A DNA stretch of 33,300 nt from Candidatus Levybacteria bacterium RIFCSPHIGHO2_01_FULL_38_26 (GTDB taxonomy: Bacteria > Patescibacteriota > Microgenomatia > Levybacterales > UBA12049), in contig MFNO01000030.1 in the NCBI GenBank assembly GCA_001782075.1, forward strand, positions 1 through 33,300. Direction: 5' to 3'. The notes beneath the pieces were generated by a model. It was given only the letters and a program-made list of their open reading frames with translations. It made no database searches and was not told the origin of the DNA. The position numbers and the translations under genes are program-made. Shown here one piece after another: positions 1 through 7,285 of the stretch; the first letter of the stretch is position 1, and each line of letters opens with the position of its first letter.

Positions 1-1164
1 GAATTTGTCGGGCAGGAACATCTGGTTGGAAAAGGAAAAATTCTCCAAAGAATGATGGAGCAGAAACAGGTATCCTCGATGATCTTTTGGGGACCACCCG
101 GAAGCGGAAAAACAACTTTAGCTCAGATCATCTCTAAATCTACCGAGTCTGATTTTTATTCTCTCTCTGCTGTTCAAACTGGAAAAGATGATTTAAGAAA
201 AATTATAAATTCTGCAAGAGAGAACCAAAAAAACAATAAAAAAACAATTTTATTTATAGACGAAATTCATAGATGGAATAAGTCGCAACAAGACGCATTA
301 TTACCTCAGGTTGAAAGTGGATTGATAACTCTTATCGGAGCAACCACAGAAAATCCTTCTTTTGAAGTAATAAGCCCTCTCCTGTCCAGGTGCAGGGTTT
401 TTGTCCTGAAGAGCTTGTCTTATGAAAACTTGGAAAAGATTATAGACAAATCGCTTTCTGACAAACAAAAAGGAGTAGGGAAGTACCGCAAAAAAATAGA
501 TAAAGATTCTAAAGAGCTTCTTGTTAGGCTCTCCGGAGGAGATGCGCGTATTATGTTAAATGCACTGGAAATTGCCGTAACTAATTTTAAAGAAAAACAA
601 ATAACACAAGAAATTATCAGAGAAGTTTTCCAGACAAGAAGCGCCGGTCTTTATGACAAAAAAGCCGATGAACATTACAACATAATAAGCGCTTTTATAA
701 AATCTATGCGCGGAAGCGATCCGGACGCTGCTCTTTATTACATGGCAAGAATGCTTGAGAATGGAGAAGACCCGAAATTTATAGCCAGACGAATGATTAT
801 CTTTGCGTCAGAGGATATAGGCTTGGCAGACCGTGGGGCGCTCATTCAGGCAAACGCTGGATTTGAAGCAGTACACAAAATCGGTATGCCTGAAGCTCAG
901 CTGATACTCGCGCACATTTGCCTCTATCTTTCTACCGCCAAAAAATCAAGAGCTGTTGTTAACGCTCTTTCAGAGGCAAAGCAAGCAGTTTACGAATTTC
1001 CTAACGAACCGATTCCCCTTCATATCAGAAATGCTCCGACCAAACTTATGAAAGACTTGGGATATGCCAAAAATTATACCTGGAGCAACAGCTATGTCGG
1101 TCCTACTTCAAATCTTCCATTTCTACCAATAAAACTCAAAGGCAAAAAGTTTTACAAACCATAA
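1..1164 (+). CDS. rarA: RarA/MgsA-type AAA+ ATPase (5' end outside window)
   Basis: Replication-associated recombination protein A, a clamp-loader-like AAA+ ATPase that acts at stalled replication forks. The reading frame is open back to base 1 (it reads EFVGQEHLVG before the first Met at 52), so the gene begins left of the window and 52 is not the true start. Visible motifs are Walker A GPPGSGKTT (about 91-117), Walker B LFIDEIH, sensor-1-like ATTENPSF and the arginine-finger region LLSRCRVF. The C-terminal half, with GGDARIMLNALE and RRMIIFASEDIGLAD, matches the MgsA tetramerisation domain. It ends normally at TAA. The next gene converges on it. Family assignment is firm; the in vivo role is taken from the family. 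Confidence 0.95.
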   Translation, partial: EFVGQEHLVGKGKILQRMMEQKQVSSMIFWGPPGSGKTTLAQIISKSTESDFYSLSAVQTGKDDLRKIINSARENQKNNKKTILFIDEIHRWNKSQQDALLPQVESGLITLIGATTENPSFEVISPLLSRCRVFVLKSLSYENLEKIIDKSLSDKQKGVGKYRKKIDKDSKELLVRLSGGDARIMLNALEIAVTNFKEKQITQEIIREVFQTRSAGLYDKKADEHYNIISAFIKSMRGSDPDAALYYMARMLENGEDPKFIARRMIIFASEDIGLADRGALIQANAGFEAVHKIGMPEAQLILAHICLYLSTAKKSRAVVNALSEAKQAVYEFPNEPIPLHIRNAPTKLMKDLGYAKNYTWSNSYVGPTSNLPFLPIKLKGKKFYKP

Positions 1165-1197
1165 ATTTTGTTTCTTACCATAGATTAGATTTATTTG

Positions 1198-2040
1198 CTA
1201 AGTAGCGCGGGCGAAGATGCCGGTTGATAGGATTCTGCCTTTGGATTTTTCTTTTATCCCAAGCTCTCCTGATTCGACGATCATTTCAGGAAAAAAATCC
1301 CGCAGTATATTTTTTAAAGTTTCTGAAGAGGACGAAATCGCATATGCGTTCATTATGACAAATAAAGGATTTTGTGAAATTATTTTTGAACAATTATCAA
1401 GAAGTATTGGCAGGCTTTTATTGAAATCCCAAGTTTCACCTCCTGGTCCGTGTCCGTAAACAGGAGGGTCCATAATTATCCCATCGTAAGTTTTTTTTCT
1501 TTTTATTTCACGTTTAGTAAATTTTATAGCATCGTCTAGAATCCATCTGATTGGTTTGTCGCCTAAATTTGAAATCGCCTGATTTTCTTTGGACCATTTC
1601 ATGGATTGAATTGACGCGTCAAGATGCGTGACTCGTGCTCCTGCACTTGCCGCGACAAGCGATGCTATACCCGTATAGGCAAATAGATTTAGAATATTAA
1701 CTTCGCGATTGGCGTTTTTGACCTTGTTCCCAATATATTCCCAATGTATTGACTGCTCGGGAAATACACCTGTGTGTTTGAATGGAGTTAATTTCGCGTA
1801 AAAAGAAATATTTCTCCATCGAAGAAGCCATTTGTCAGCCATCTTTAATCTTTTTTTCCACCTCTCATTTTCAAATACAACATTACAACTGTTCCACTGC
1901 GATTCATCCAATCCTTTTTTCCATATGATCTGCGGATCAGGCCTGATAAGTTTGTATTTTCCAAATCTTTCAAATCTTTTACCATCACCCGAGTCGATCA
2001 GCTCATAATCCTCAAAATCTTTAGCAACAAGTAAATTCAT
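1198..2040 (-). CDS. class I SAM-dependent methyltransferase, RlmI/RlmK-like
   Basis: Predicted S-adenosylmethionine-dependent methyltransferase, probably acting on rRNA. The Rossmann SAM-binding motif is NLFAYTGIASLVAASAGA, followed by an acidic strand end (THLDAS) and the catalytic-type DPPVYGHGPGGETW, the pattern of RlmI-like 23S rRNA m5C methyltransferases. It is about 280 aa, shorter than RlmI, and no PUA domain is recognisable. An in-frame Met lies further upstream (2076), but a promoter TTGTTT-17 bp-TATGAT ends 7 bases before the ATG at 2040, so 2040 is preferred and the mRNA would be leaderless. It is divergent from obg, with both promoters inside the 66-base gap. The exact substrate is not determined. 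Confidence 0.85.
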   Translation of the reverse strand: MNLLVAKDFEDYELIDSGDGKRFERFGKYKLIRPDPQIIWKKGLDESQWNSCNVVFENERWKKRLKMADKWLLRWRNISFYAKLTPFKHTGVFPEQSIHWEYIGNKVKNANREVNILNLFAYTGIASLVAASAGARVTHLDASIQSMKWSKENQAISNLGDKPIRWILDDAIKFTKREIKRKKTYDGIIMDPPVYGHGPGGETWDFNKSLPILLDNCSKIISQNPLFVIMNAYAISSSSETLKNILRDFFPEMIVESGELGIKEKSKGRILSTGIFARAT

Positions 2041-2047
2041 AGCCCTG

Positions 2048-2076
2048 ATCATACCAAAATTACGATGCATAAACAA
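2048..2076 (-). promoter_or_regulatory. promoter for methyltransferase gene, leaderless type
   Basis: On the minus strand, TTGTTT (2076-2071), a 17-bp spacer, then TATGAT (2053-2048), and 7 bases to the ATG at 2040. Transcription would begin at or next to the start codon. It overlaps any longer N-terminus, which argues against upstream starts. Confidence 0.6.
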
Positions 2077-2091
2077 AATTAGTGTCCAAAA

Positions 2092-2100
2092 TGATAAAAT
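2092..2100 (+). promoter_or_regulatory. extended -10 promoter for obg
   Basis: TGATAAAAT, an extended -10 (TG-n-TAAAAT), lies exactly six bases before the ATG at 2107. No good -35 is visible. There is no Shine-Dalgarno sequence and no room for one, so a leaderless mRNA is predicted. Confidence 0.55.
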
Positions 2101-2106
2101 ACAATC

Positions 2107-3072
2107 ATGTTAATAGATGAAATAACAATTAAAGTAAAGGCCGGAAATGGAGGAAATGGTGCTTCTACGTTTCATAGCACCCGATGGCAACCAAAAGGCG
2201 GGCCTGATGGAGGAAATGGAGGAAATGGAGGATCAATATACTTCGTTGGAATAAACGATATTACATCACTCTCTCAATTTCGATACAAAAAAGAAATAAG
2301 GGCAGAAAACGGTATTGACGGAAAAAATAGAAAAATGTACGGAAAAAATGCAAGTCCCTTAATAGTAAAAGTGCCCATTGGGACAGAGATTACAGATATT
2401 CATTCAGACACTGCTATTTCCGTCAATGACGAGGATACAAAACATCTGATTGTAAAAGGAGGAACTGGAGGTCGCGGAAACACGGAATTTAAAAGCGCTA
2501 CGAATCAAACCCCTACATATGCCGAAAAAGGTGAAATAGGCGAGGAAAAAACTCTCCATTTGGTTCTAAAAATTATTGCGGATGTCGGACTCATAGGACT
2601 ACCAAACGCAGGCAAAAGTAGTCTATTATCATCTATCACAAATGCACATCCAAAAATTGCAGACTATCCATTCACAACGCTTGAGCCAAATTTAGGAGCA
2701 ATGAGCAAGCTTATAATCGCGGATATTCCCGGCCTTATAGAGGGTGCGTCAAAAGGCAAAGGTCTTGGAACAAGTTTTCTGAAACACATTCAAAAAACAA
2801 AAATCCTACTTCATTGTATAGACCCGACAAGCGATGATATTGTCAAAGATTACAAGACCATAAGGAAAGAATTGAAAGATTTTGCCAAAGAATTGTTCGA
2901 AAAAAGGGAAATGATAGTCGTAACAAAAGCAGATCTTGTTGATGAAAAGCGAACGAAAGAGGTAGAAAAAAAACTAAAAATGTCAAACAAAAATCTTATC
3001 TTCACCTCAATCTTTAACGACCAACTCCTCTCAAAACTAAAAGACAAAATTTTTGATCTGGTAAAAGTATAA
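2107..3072 (+). CDS. obg: Obg family GTPase
   Basis: Ribosome-associated GTPase of the Obg/CgtA family, involved in large-subunit maturation and growth control. Residues 1 to about 157 form the glycine-rich Obg fold (repeated GGNGGNGG, GGTGGRGN). The G domain follows, with G1 GLPNAGKSS at 164-172, switch region DYPFTTLEPNLG, G3 DIPGL at 206-210 and G4 TKAD at 273-276. At 321 aa it is a short form without the C-terminal OCT extension of some Obg proteins. The start is fixed by the extended -10 element six bases upstream. Divergent from the methyltransferase gene. Confidence 0.95.
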   Translation: MLIDEITIKVKAGNGGNGASTFHSTRWQPKGGPDGGNGGNGGSIYFVGINDITSLSQFRYKKEIRAENGIDGKNRKMYGKNASPLIVKVPIGTEITDIHSDTAISVNDEDTKHLIVKGGTGGRGNTEFKSATNQTPTYAEKGEIGEEKTLHLVLKIIADVGLIGLPNAGKSSLLSSITNAHPKIADYPFTTLEPNLGAMSKLIIADIPGLIEGASKGKGLGTSFLKHIQKTKILLHCIDPTSDDIVKDYKTIRKELKDFAKELFEKREMIVVTKADLVDEKRTKEVEKKLKMSNKNLIFTSIFNDQLLSKLKDKIFDLVKV

Positions 3073-3109
3073 ATAAAAATTAAATTTTTCAAACCCTAAT
3101 GCGAAGTCT

Positions 3110-3137
3110 TGATACATTCAGCCTGCATGAGAGTATC
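3110..3137. repeat. imperfect inverted repeat upstream of the PsbP-like gene
   Basis: GATAC-AT-TCA, a 7-base loop, TGA-GA-GTATC: two short stem blocks separated by symmetric 2-base mismatches, directly before a TTGACA at 3138. It could be an operator or a weak hairpin. No -10 at proper spacing follows that TTGACA, so the regulatory meaning is uncertain. Confidence 0.3.
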
Positions 3138-3173
3138 TTGACAAATAAGTCATTCTTGTGAAACGATGATATT

Positions 3174-3839
3174 ATGGAGAGTAATTACCAATACCATCCG
3201 CCAGAGGGTGTTGTTGATAAACAGCAGGCAGAAGGCGGGAGTCGGAAACTGTTTAGTCTGCCTCACAAATACTTAGCAATTCTAGTGGGTGTTTTATGTG
3301 TAGTTTCTCTTGGATCCGCAACCCTTCTTCTTTCAGACCATTTTAAAAAAGACAATAATATTGTAAGTCTTTTTAGCCAAAATTTTCTGCGCTTCCCGTT
3401 TCCAACTCCAACCCCTGAGCAGATACTTGAAGACGACCAAACAATAGACTGGAATATCTACTCAAACGAGCAATACACATATTCAATCAAATACCCTCGA
3501 GATTGGGAAGCAACAAAAAGCGCGCAGGAGGACGAAAAAATTCTCGATTACGTAGTCTTCAGACCTCTTTCTGCGACAAAATCAGGAGAACTGCCTATTA
3601 CATTAGGCTACACTACAAGAACATACAAAGAAGTTTTGGACTCAGATCCTCAAGTGGGGGAATCTATTTTGGTATCCTCTTATAGCGCGACTCGGAAGTT
3701 AAAGGAAGATTCACAAAGAAACGTTCTGATAAGCGTTGCTTTTCCTCGCGACCCAAATACAATGATTCTTTTGGGAATGGAAAAATACAAAGACATATAT
3801 AACCTCATGCTCTCAACTTTCCTCTTCGAAGTCCGCTAA
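3174..3839 (+). CDS. membrane-anchored PsbP-like domain protein
   Basis: Probable cell-surface protein of unknown function. The first 30 residues are polar. One transmembrane segment (about 33-54, rich in L, V and S) acts as signal anchor, followed by a Pro/Thr-rich linker (PFPTPTPE) and an extracellular domain. The domain starts with YSNEQYTYSIKYPRDWE, the signature of the PsbP-like/MOG1-type fold common in CPR and other bacteria (an aromatic motif, a KYP turn and a conserved W). It ends with a hydrophobic strand near LMLSTFLFEV. The gene stands alone between obg and the convergent DUF1428 run. No enzyme motif is visible, and function should not be inferred from plant PsbP. Confidence 0.7.
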   Translation: MESNYQYHPPEGVVDKQQAEGGSRKLFSLPHKYLAILVGVLCVVSLGSATLLLSDHFKKDNNIVSLFSQNFLRFPFPTPTPEQILEDDQTIDWNIYSNEQYTYSIKYPRDWEATKSAQEDEKILDYVVFRPLSATKSGELPITLGYTTRTYKEVLDSDPQVGESILVSSYSATRKLKEDSQRNVLISVAFPRDPNTMILLGMEKYKDIYNLMLSTFLFEVR

Positions 3840-3852
3840 AAAACCCTAAGGA

Positions 3853-3957
3853 TTAAAAAGTAGTTTTACTTTTTCTCTTCATGTAATTTACCATCCACCC
3901 AACGCCGAATTTGTCCTTCAGAGATCCGTAATAATCGCCCCCAAAACCTAATCGGTA
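3853..3957 (-). pseudogene. C-terminal remnant of a PhnB-like VOC protein
   Basis: Immediately after the DUF1428 stop, in the same frame, the minus strand reads on as YRLGFGGDYYGSLKDKFGVG then WMVNY, to a TAA at 3855-3853. DYYGSLKDKFGV.WMVN is the C-terminal signature of PhnB-like glyoxalase/VOC proteins (typically WGDRYG.L.DPFG..W). No start codon and no N-terminal VOC half are present. This is best read as the tail of a second VOC gene whose front was lost, probably by recombination at the DUF1428 stop. It could also be read-through tail sequence, but the match is too specific for chance. Confidence 0.65.
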
Positions 3958-4341
3958 TCACCTTCCCTCAACAACAGCCTCAAATCCTCCATACGCCATT
4001 CGTTTCATGTCAAAGGGCATGGGAAAATCCTTCTGATCCTTATACTTTTCGTTCATCTCATCCATTACTTTTTTATTTACCTCATCCCGATGTTCTTTGG
4101 ACTTATAGACAATAAAGGAAAACCACACCGTTTCGTCTGCGTTTGCTTTTGTCAGTTCGGTAAACGCAAGCGGCTTCATGCCTCCCATTTCTTTTGTCTC
4201 TAGATCGTCGCCCATGCATTCATAATACTCAAGGGCGCCGTACTTCATCCATATATCCCGGCCCTCGCTTGCCATTTTTTTATATTCTTCAGTTTTATTT
4301 TTTGGAACTACGAGAACAAACCCGTCTACATATTTTGTCAT
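3958..4341 (-). CDS. DUF1428 family protein
   Basis: A 127-aa protein of the DUF1428 (YbaA-like) family, a dimeric ferredoxin-like alpha/beta-barrel fold with no settled function. It starts MTKYVDGFVLVVPK and has the conserved GDDLETKEMGG..., VWFSFIVYKSKEHRDEVN and FDMKRMAYGGFEAVVEG blocks. The ATG at 4341 is chosen over upstream in-frame codons because AAGGGGGTG lies nine bases before it. It follows the RibD-like gene by 16 bases and is followed in frame by a VOC remnant. Genes of this kind often travel with VOC, DHFR-like and YdeI-like genes in accessory clusters. Confidence 0.85.
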   Translation of the reverse strand: MTKYVDGFVLVVPKNKTEEYKKMASEGRDIWMKYGALEYYECMGDDLETKEMGGMKPLAFTELTKANADETVWFSFIVYKSKEHRDEVNKKVMDEMNEKYKDQKDFPMPFDMKRMAYGGFEAVVEGR

Positions 4342-4350
4342 ATACTCTTT

Positions 4351-4359
4351 CACCCCCTT
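4351..4359 (-). promoter_or_regulatory. Shine-Dalgarno of DUF1428
   Basis: AAGGGGGTG, nine bases before the ATG at 4341, decides the start. The same AAGGGGGTGG word precedes the receiver-domain gene at 14034. Confidence 0.6.
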
Positions 4360-4960
4360 AGGAACCAAAAGATCCCGTTTTTACCTCTCCTTTTCGTTTG
4401 TAAGAAACGATGATAACACCGCTTGGCGAAGTTTTGGATTTCTCGAGTTTAAAGGCGGCGGGGATTGTATCTTCTGCAAACAAACGCTTTCCTTTACCCA
4501 AGGTTATCGGAAATACCTTAAGCCAAAATTCATCAACCAGATCATGTTTCAAAAGCGTTTGGATGAGGTTACTACTTCCATAAACTTGCAAGCTAGGACC
4601 GCGCTGGCGTTTGATCTTTTTTATTTCATCCACAACATTGCCTTTTATGAAAACCGAATTGCTCCATTCGTGCTTGCCAAGCGTTTTTGAGACAACATAT
4701 TTTGTTGCTTTATTGATACCAGACCATTCACTTTCATGGTCTGGCCAGTACGATGCGAAGATTTCAAATGTCTTTCGACCCAAAAGTAAAGCGAAGGGTT
4801 CGCGCATCTGCTCAGCCATTGCCTTACCAAGAAAATCATCGAAGTATGGAACTGTCCACCCGCCGTATTTGAAGCCGCCTTCAGTATCCTCTTCGGGGCC
4901 GCCTGGTGCCTGAATGACGCCGTCGAGAGTTATAAATTCCAAAATGATTATTTTTCTCAT
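4358..4960 (-). CDS. RibD C-terminal/dihydrofolate reductase-like protein
   Basis: A 200-aa reductase of the RibD_C/YyaP-YwjB type, which shares the DHFR fold and binds NADPH. Visible motifs are MRKIIILEFITLDGVIQAPG at the N-terminus (the S/TLDG turn), LLLGRKTFEIFASYWP, TKYVVSKTL, LQVYGSSNLIQTLL and LVDEFWLKVFPITLGKGKRLF. The start at 4960 is chosen because the TAA of the upstream VOC gene (4964-4962) ends one base before it, giving translational coupling; the extension to 5002 overlaps that gene and lacks family similarity. Family members are often annotated as deaminase/reductase domain proteins. The substrate is unknown and true DHFR activity is not implied. Confidence 0.85.
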   Translation of the reverse strand: MRKIIILEFITLDGVIQAPGGPEEDTEGGFKYGGWTVPYFDDFLGKAMAEQMREPFALLLGRKTFEIFASYWPDHESEWSGINKATKYVVSKTLGKHEWSNSVFIKGNVVDEIKKIKRQRGPSLQVYGSSNLIQTLLKHDLVDEFWLKVFPITLGKGKRLFAEDTIPAAFKLEKSKTSPSGVIIVSYKRKGEVKTGSFGS

Positions 4961-4961
4961 A

Positions 4962-5440
4962 TTACTTACCTTCGTATGCTTTTTGTAACTGCGCAATATC
5001 AAATTTCTTCATGGGTAGAAACGCCTGTGTTACTCGCGCAATTTGCTCTTTCGAACCCTTGCTCATCATCTCGCCCATTGCCGTGGGAACTATTTGCCAG
5101 CTTACTCCATATTTGTCTTTTAGCCAGCCGCATTGCTCGGATTCGGGTACGGCAGACCTCCTGGGCTTAATTTGTTCCATAGTCCGTCTATTTCTTCTTT
5201 GGTTTTGCATGCTACCGTAAAGGAAATTGAGGGATTGAACTTAAAAAGCGGTCCGGCAGAAATAGCCATAAACTTGTACCCCCAAATTTCAAACGACACA
5301 ATGTCGGCATCGCCCGAGGGCGTATCATGCAGCGTGGTTACGTTTGTAACTTTAGAACCATTGCCAAACACTGAAGCATAAAACTGTGCCGCTTCTTTAG
5401 CTTCCTTGTCAAACCACAAATGAGGAATAATTTTTTGCAT
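4962..5440 (-). pseudogene. VOC (PhnB/3-demethylubiquinone methyltransferase-like) protein, frameshifted
   Basis: The N-terminal part reads [20 protein letters not shown] and continues through [14 protein letters not shown] in one frame, ending early at about 5120. The expected C-terminal part ([20 protein letters not shown], then [16 protein letters not shown]) is intact in another frame, from about 5165 to 4962. The two meet near 5146-5165, where the family has KLS.GG followed closely by [16 protein letters not shown]. One indel therefore splits the gene. Without it this would be a complete PF06983-type VOC protein of about 155 aa. It has its own TGATAAAAT promoter six bases before the ATG, overlapping the YdeI-like stop. 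Either a real inactivation or an assembly error in a single base is possible. Confidence 0.8.
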
Positions 5441-5446
5441 AGATTT

Positions 5447-5455
5447 ATTTTATCA
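5447..5455 (-). promoter_or_regulatory. extended -10 promoter for the VOC gene
   Basis: TGATAAAAT, six bases before the ATG at 5440. Its TGA is also the stop codon of the upstream YdeI-like gene. Same arrangement as the obg and DUF5674 promoters. Confidence 0.5.
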
Positions 5456-6007
5456 CAAACCAATCGGCGCAAGGAGCACCCAATTCTTTGATACATATGG
5501 CTCAGAACATAGATTTCTGTTAAAACAGCAGGGGCGTCTCATGTCTTTGTTAAGTTTTGACAAGGCAACTTCAATATGTTTTTGACGTGTTTGGGGAGTT
5601 TTGACAGCGCGTATCCACCGGATCCAATCCCAACGGGCAAGTGGAGTAATATCTTTCCATAAAGCCTCGGCCTTGGGGGAAGCTGCTAAGGCTTTTTTCA
5701 GATCTGCAGGTACTACCGGCTCTATCCATTCTTTGGTAGGCTCAAGTGAAACTTGTACATTGTCTCCTGCCGCGGCGTTAGCGTCATCAAGCAACTTTTT
5801 GTCGGGGGCAAACCAGTGACTCGGTCTTTTCCCCGGTCCATACCTTCCATCCGGCTCCAGCAAGGCTTTAAAAGGAACATCATTGAGAGTACCCGCTACC
5901 ATTGTCATGCCCCTTGACGGAAGCTTTACAGAGGCACTCTCAGGCAGTCTGAGAATGATCCAGGAGTTAATTTTGAAAAGTTTTGTCTTAAAACGTATTG
6001 TCGACAT
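5453..6007 (-). CDS. YdeI/OmdA-family protein with DUF1905 domain
   Basis: A 184-aa protein with two domains. A DUF1905 domain lies at about 5-95 (FKTKLFKINSWIILRLPESA..., RGMTMVAGTLNDVPF, GKRPSHWFAPDKKLLDDANA). The C-terminal YdeI/OmpD-associated helical segment lies at about 98-165 (VPADLKKALAASPKAEALWK, ARWDWIRWIRAVKTPQTR, RRPCCFNRNL). Families of this type are described as bacteriocin-protection or stress-linked, with the mechanism unknown. It is the first gene of the minus-strand accessory run. A perfect TATAAT with extended TG lies six bases upstream of the ATG, supporting this start. Confidence 0.85.
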   Translation of the reverse strand: MSTIRFKTKLFKINSWIILRLPESASVKLPSRGMTMVAGTLNDVPFKALLEPDGRYGPGKRPSHWFAPDKKLLDDANAAAGDNVQVSLEPTKEWIEPVVPADLKKALAASPKAEALWKDITPLARWDWIRWIRAVKTPQTRQKHIEVALSKLNKDMRRPCCFNRNLCSEPYVSKNWVLLAPIGL

Positions 6008-6013
6008 GAAGAT

Positions 6014-6022
6014 ATTATATCA
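6014..6022 (-). promoter_or_regulatory. extended -10 promoter for the YdeI-like operon
   Basis: TGATATAAT followed by six bases and the ATG at 6007. A consensus -10 with extended TG; no clear -35. Leaderless transcription predicted. Confidence 0.6.
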
Positions 6023-6083
6023 ATGAACTGCCATTTGATTCATCTACGCTAATTGTACCAATCTTTTTTAAATAATTAAATTA

Positions 6084-6112
6084 TTGACAAATAGAAAATG
6101 AGACTATAAAAT
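6084..6112 (+). promoter_or_regulatory. promoter for the 6130 gene
   Basis: TTGACA (6084-6089), a 17-bp spacer, then TAAAAT (6107-6112), overlapping TATAAA. The ATG is 17 bases after the -10, leaving a leader of about 10 bases with no Shine-Dalgarno. Confidence 0.65.
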
Positions 6113-6129
6113 CATCTAATTAAATACTT

Positions 6130-6765
6130 ATGTCTGAGAGACAAAGTCCTTCATCATTCGAATTCAACAATTTCCATGAATCAAGATTCCAGGCAATTCC
6201 AAAATACGATGATGTTGAAAGAATTCCAAAAACAATCATAAGCCAGACTGATTCGCTTCTTGGTATTTATTCCAACGGAACAATCTGGCAACCGGACCTT
6301 GCAAGAGAATATCTCCACGATTATACCCTTGAGTTCTTAAAATCTGCAGAACAGGGAGCGGATCGTGTATTTACAAAAGACCAAAATGTTATAGACAGTC
6401 TGCCACTTGAGGCCAATGAAGCTGCCGACTATACATATGTCATTTTCGCATGGATGCACCAATTTGCCACGTCTAAATATCTTCCAAATGGATTTTCAAG
6501 AAGAGGTATGCTTCAAGCGCCTGCGACAAAAAGACAATTTGTCCAGAGAACAAATGAAATAAAAAAAGAACTGGGTCTTATTGTGGCAGGACTTGGAAAC
6601 AAAGATTTACCGCTTGAGACAAGGCCGTCCTCACTTCGCGCTCATACTTTTTTCCATGTAGGAAATATCATCCCATTCAAATTTCCAGAAACCAATGAAG
6701 AATATATCAATTATGAAAAAGATAAATTTAACAGATTGCTGGGAGACACAATTATTGATTTGTGA
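6130..6765 (+). CDS. hypothetical protein, 211 aa
   Basis: I do not recognise the family. The protein is soluble, with no signal peptide or membrane segment. It has a polar Ser-rich start (MSERQSPSSFEFNNFHESRF) and a mainly helical centre (PDLAREYLHDYTLEFLKSAE, ADYTYVIFAWMHQF). A basic patch (GFSRRGMLQAPATKRQF) and a His/Phe-rich C-terminal part (LRAHTFFHVGNIIPF) follow. It is monocistronic, with a good TTGACA-17-TAAAAT promoter, and is followed by a palindrome at 6771-6802. The N-terminal residues and promoter support the ATG at 6130. Confidence 0.6.
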   Translation: MSERQSPSSFEFNNFHESRFQAIPKYDDVERIPKTIISQTDSLLGIYSNGTIWQPDLAREYLHDYTLEFLKSAEQGADRVFTKDQNVIDSLPLEANEAADYTYVIFAWMHQFATSKYLPNGFSRRGMLQAPATKRQFVQRTNEIKKELGLIVAGLGNKDLPLETRPSSLRAHTFFHVGNIIPFKFPETNEEYINYEKDKFNRLLGDTIIDL

Positions 6766-6770
6766 CAAGC

Positions 6771-6802
6771 GTTCACCCCAGAGTGTTCACCCCAGGGGTG
6801 AA
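6771..6802. repeat. direct repeat plus perfect 17-base palindrome
   Basis: GTTCACCCCA occurs twice (6771-6780 and 6785-6794). The second copy forms the perfect palindrome TTCACCCCAGGGGTGAA (6786-6802). A TTGACA follows at 6809. No U-run follows, so it is not a classical terminator. An operator or an interspersed repeat unit is possible. Confidence 0.55.
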
Positions 6803-6910
6803 TTTACCTTGACACCTTAGGATATACCTAAACAAAATGAATTTTGGTGGGTAGACTACCGAATGATGCCAGGAATTATTATAGCTGTTTAGCGCATCAA
6901 GAATTACAGT

Positions 6911-6940
6911 TTTACACTCAATCATTTGCTATGATAAAAT
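6911..6940 (+). promoter_or_regulatory. promoter for the DUF5674 pair
   Basis: TTTACA (6911-6916), an 18-bp spacer containing an extended TG, then TAAAAT (6935-6940), and six bases to the ATG at 6947. Leaderless arrangement. Confidence 0.6.
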
Positions 6941-6946
6941 GATTCT

Positions 6947-7285
6947 ATGAAACTTGTTGATAAAACTATTTCAAAACTTGAACTTAAAAAGTTGTCTGAA
7001 CGTTTTTCAGGTGGTCTGGTAAAAGCAGTTGTTGATATTGAAAAGGAAATTATGATAATTGACGCCCCAATGCATGCTGATGAAGAAAAGGAATTACTTG
7101 ACCTGGGTTCTCACCAAGATAATCTTTGGGGAATTAACTTATACCCCGACTTAGCAAACGAAGATTTTATTGAATTCGACTCTATGATAAATGTCCGTCC
7201 AAGACTCAATAATTTTACAAGGGGAATTGATAGTACAGAACTACAAAAAAAGATTGTTTCTATTGTTACAAAATTAGTAAAATGA
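6947..7285 (+). CDS. DUF5674 family protein
   Basis: A 112-aa protein of a small family frequent in CPR and scattered elsewhere, annotated DUF5674. Recognisable blocks are HADEEKELLDLGSHQDNLWG, INLYPDLANEDFIEFDSMIN and VRPRLNNFTRGIDS. No catalytic motif or membrane segment is seen. The stop overlaps the next start by 4 bases (ATGA), so the two are translationally coupled. The start is set by the promoter six bases upstream. Function is unknown; I name the family from memory of its DLWG.NLYP...EFDSMIN..P pattern. Confidence 0.75.
   Translation: MKLVDKTISKLELKKLSERFSGGLVKAVVDIEKEIMIIDAPMHADEEKELLDLGSHQDNLWGINLYPDLANEDFIEFDSMINVRPRLNNFTRGIDSTELQKKIVSIVTKLVK

Noticed and set aside
3138-3174. TTGACA at 3138 as the promoter of the PsbP-like gene
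   Set aside because: No -10 hexamer at 16-18 bp spacing; the nearest TATTAT overlaps the ATG, 26 bp away.
4611-5381. Plus-strand open frames across the VOC and RibD-like genes
   Set aside because: They mirror conserved minus-strand families and show no similarity or start signals of their own.
6850-6861. GGTAGACTACC as a hairpin terminator
   Set aside because: The two arms leave a one-base loop, which cannot fold as a hairpin, and no T-run follows.
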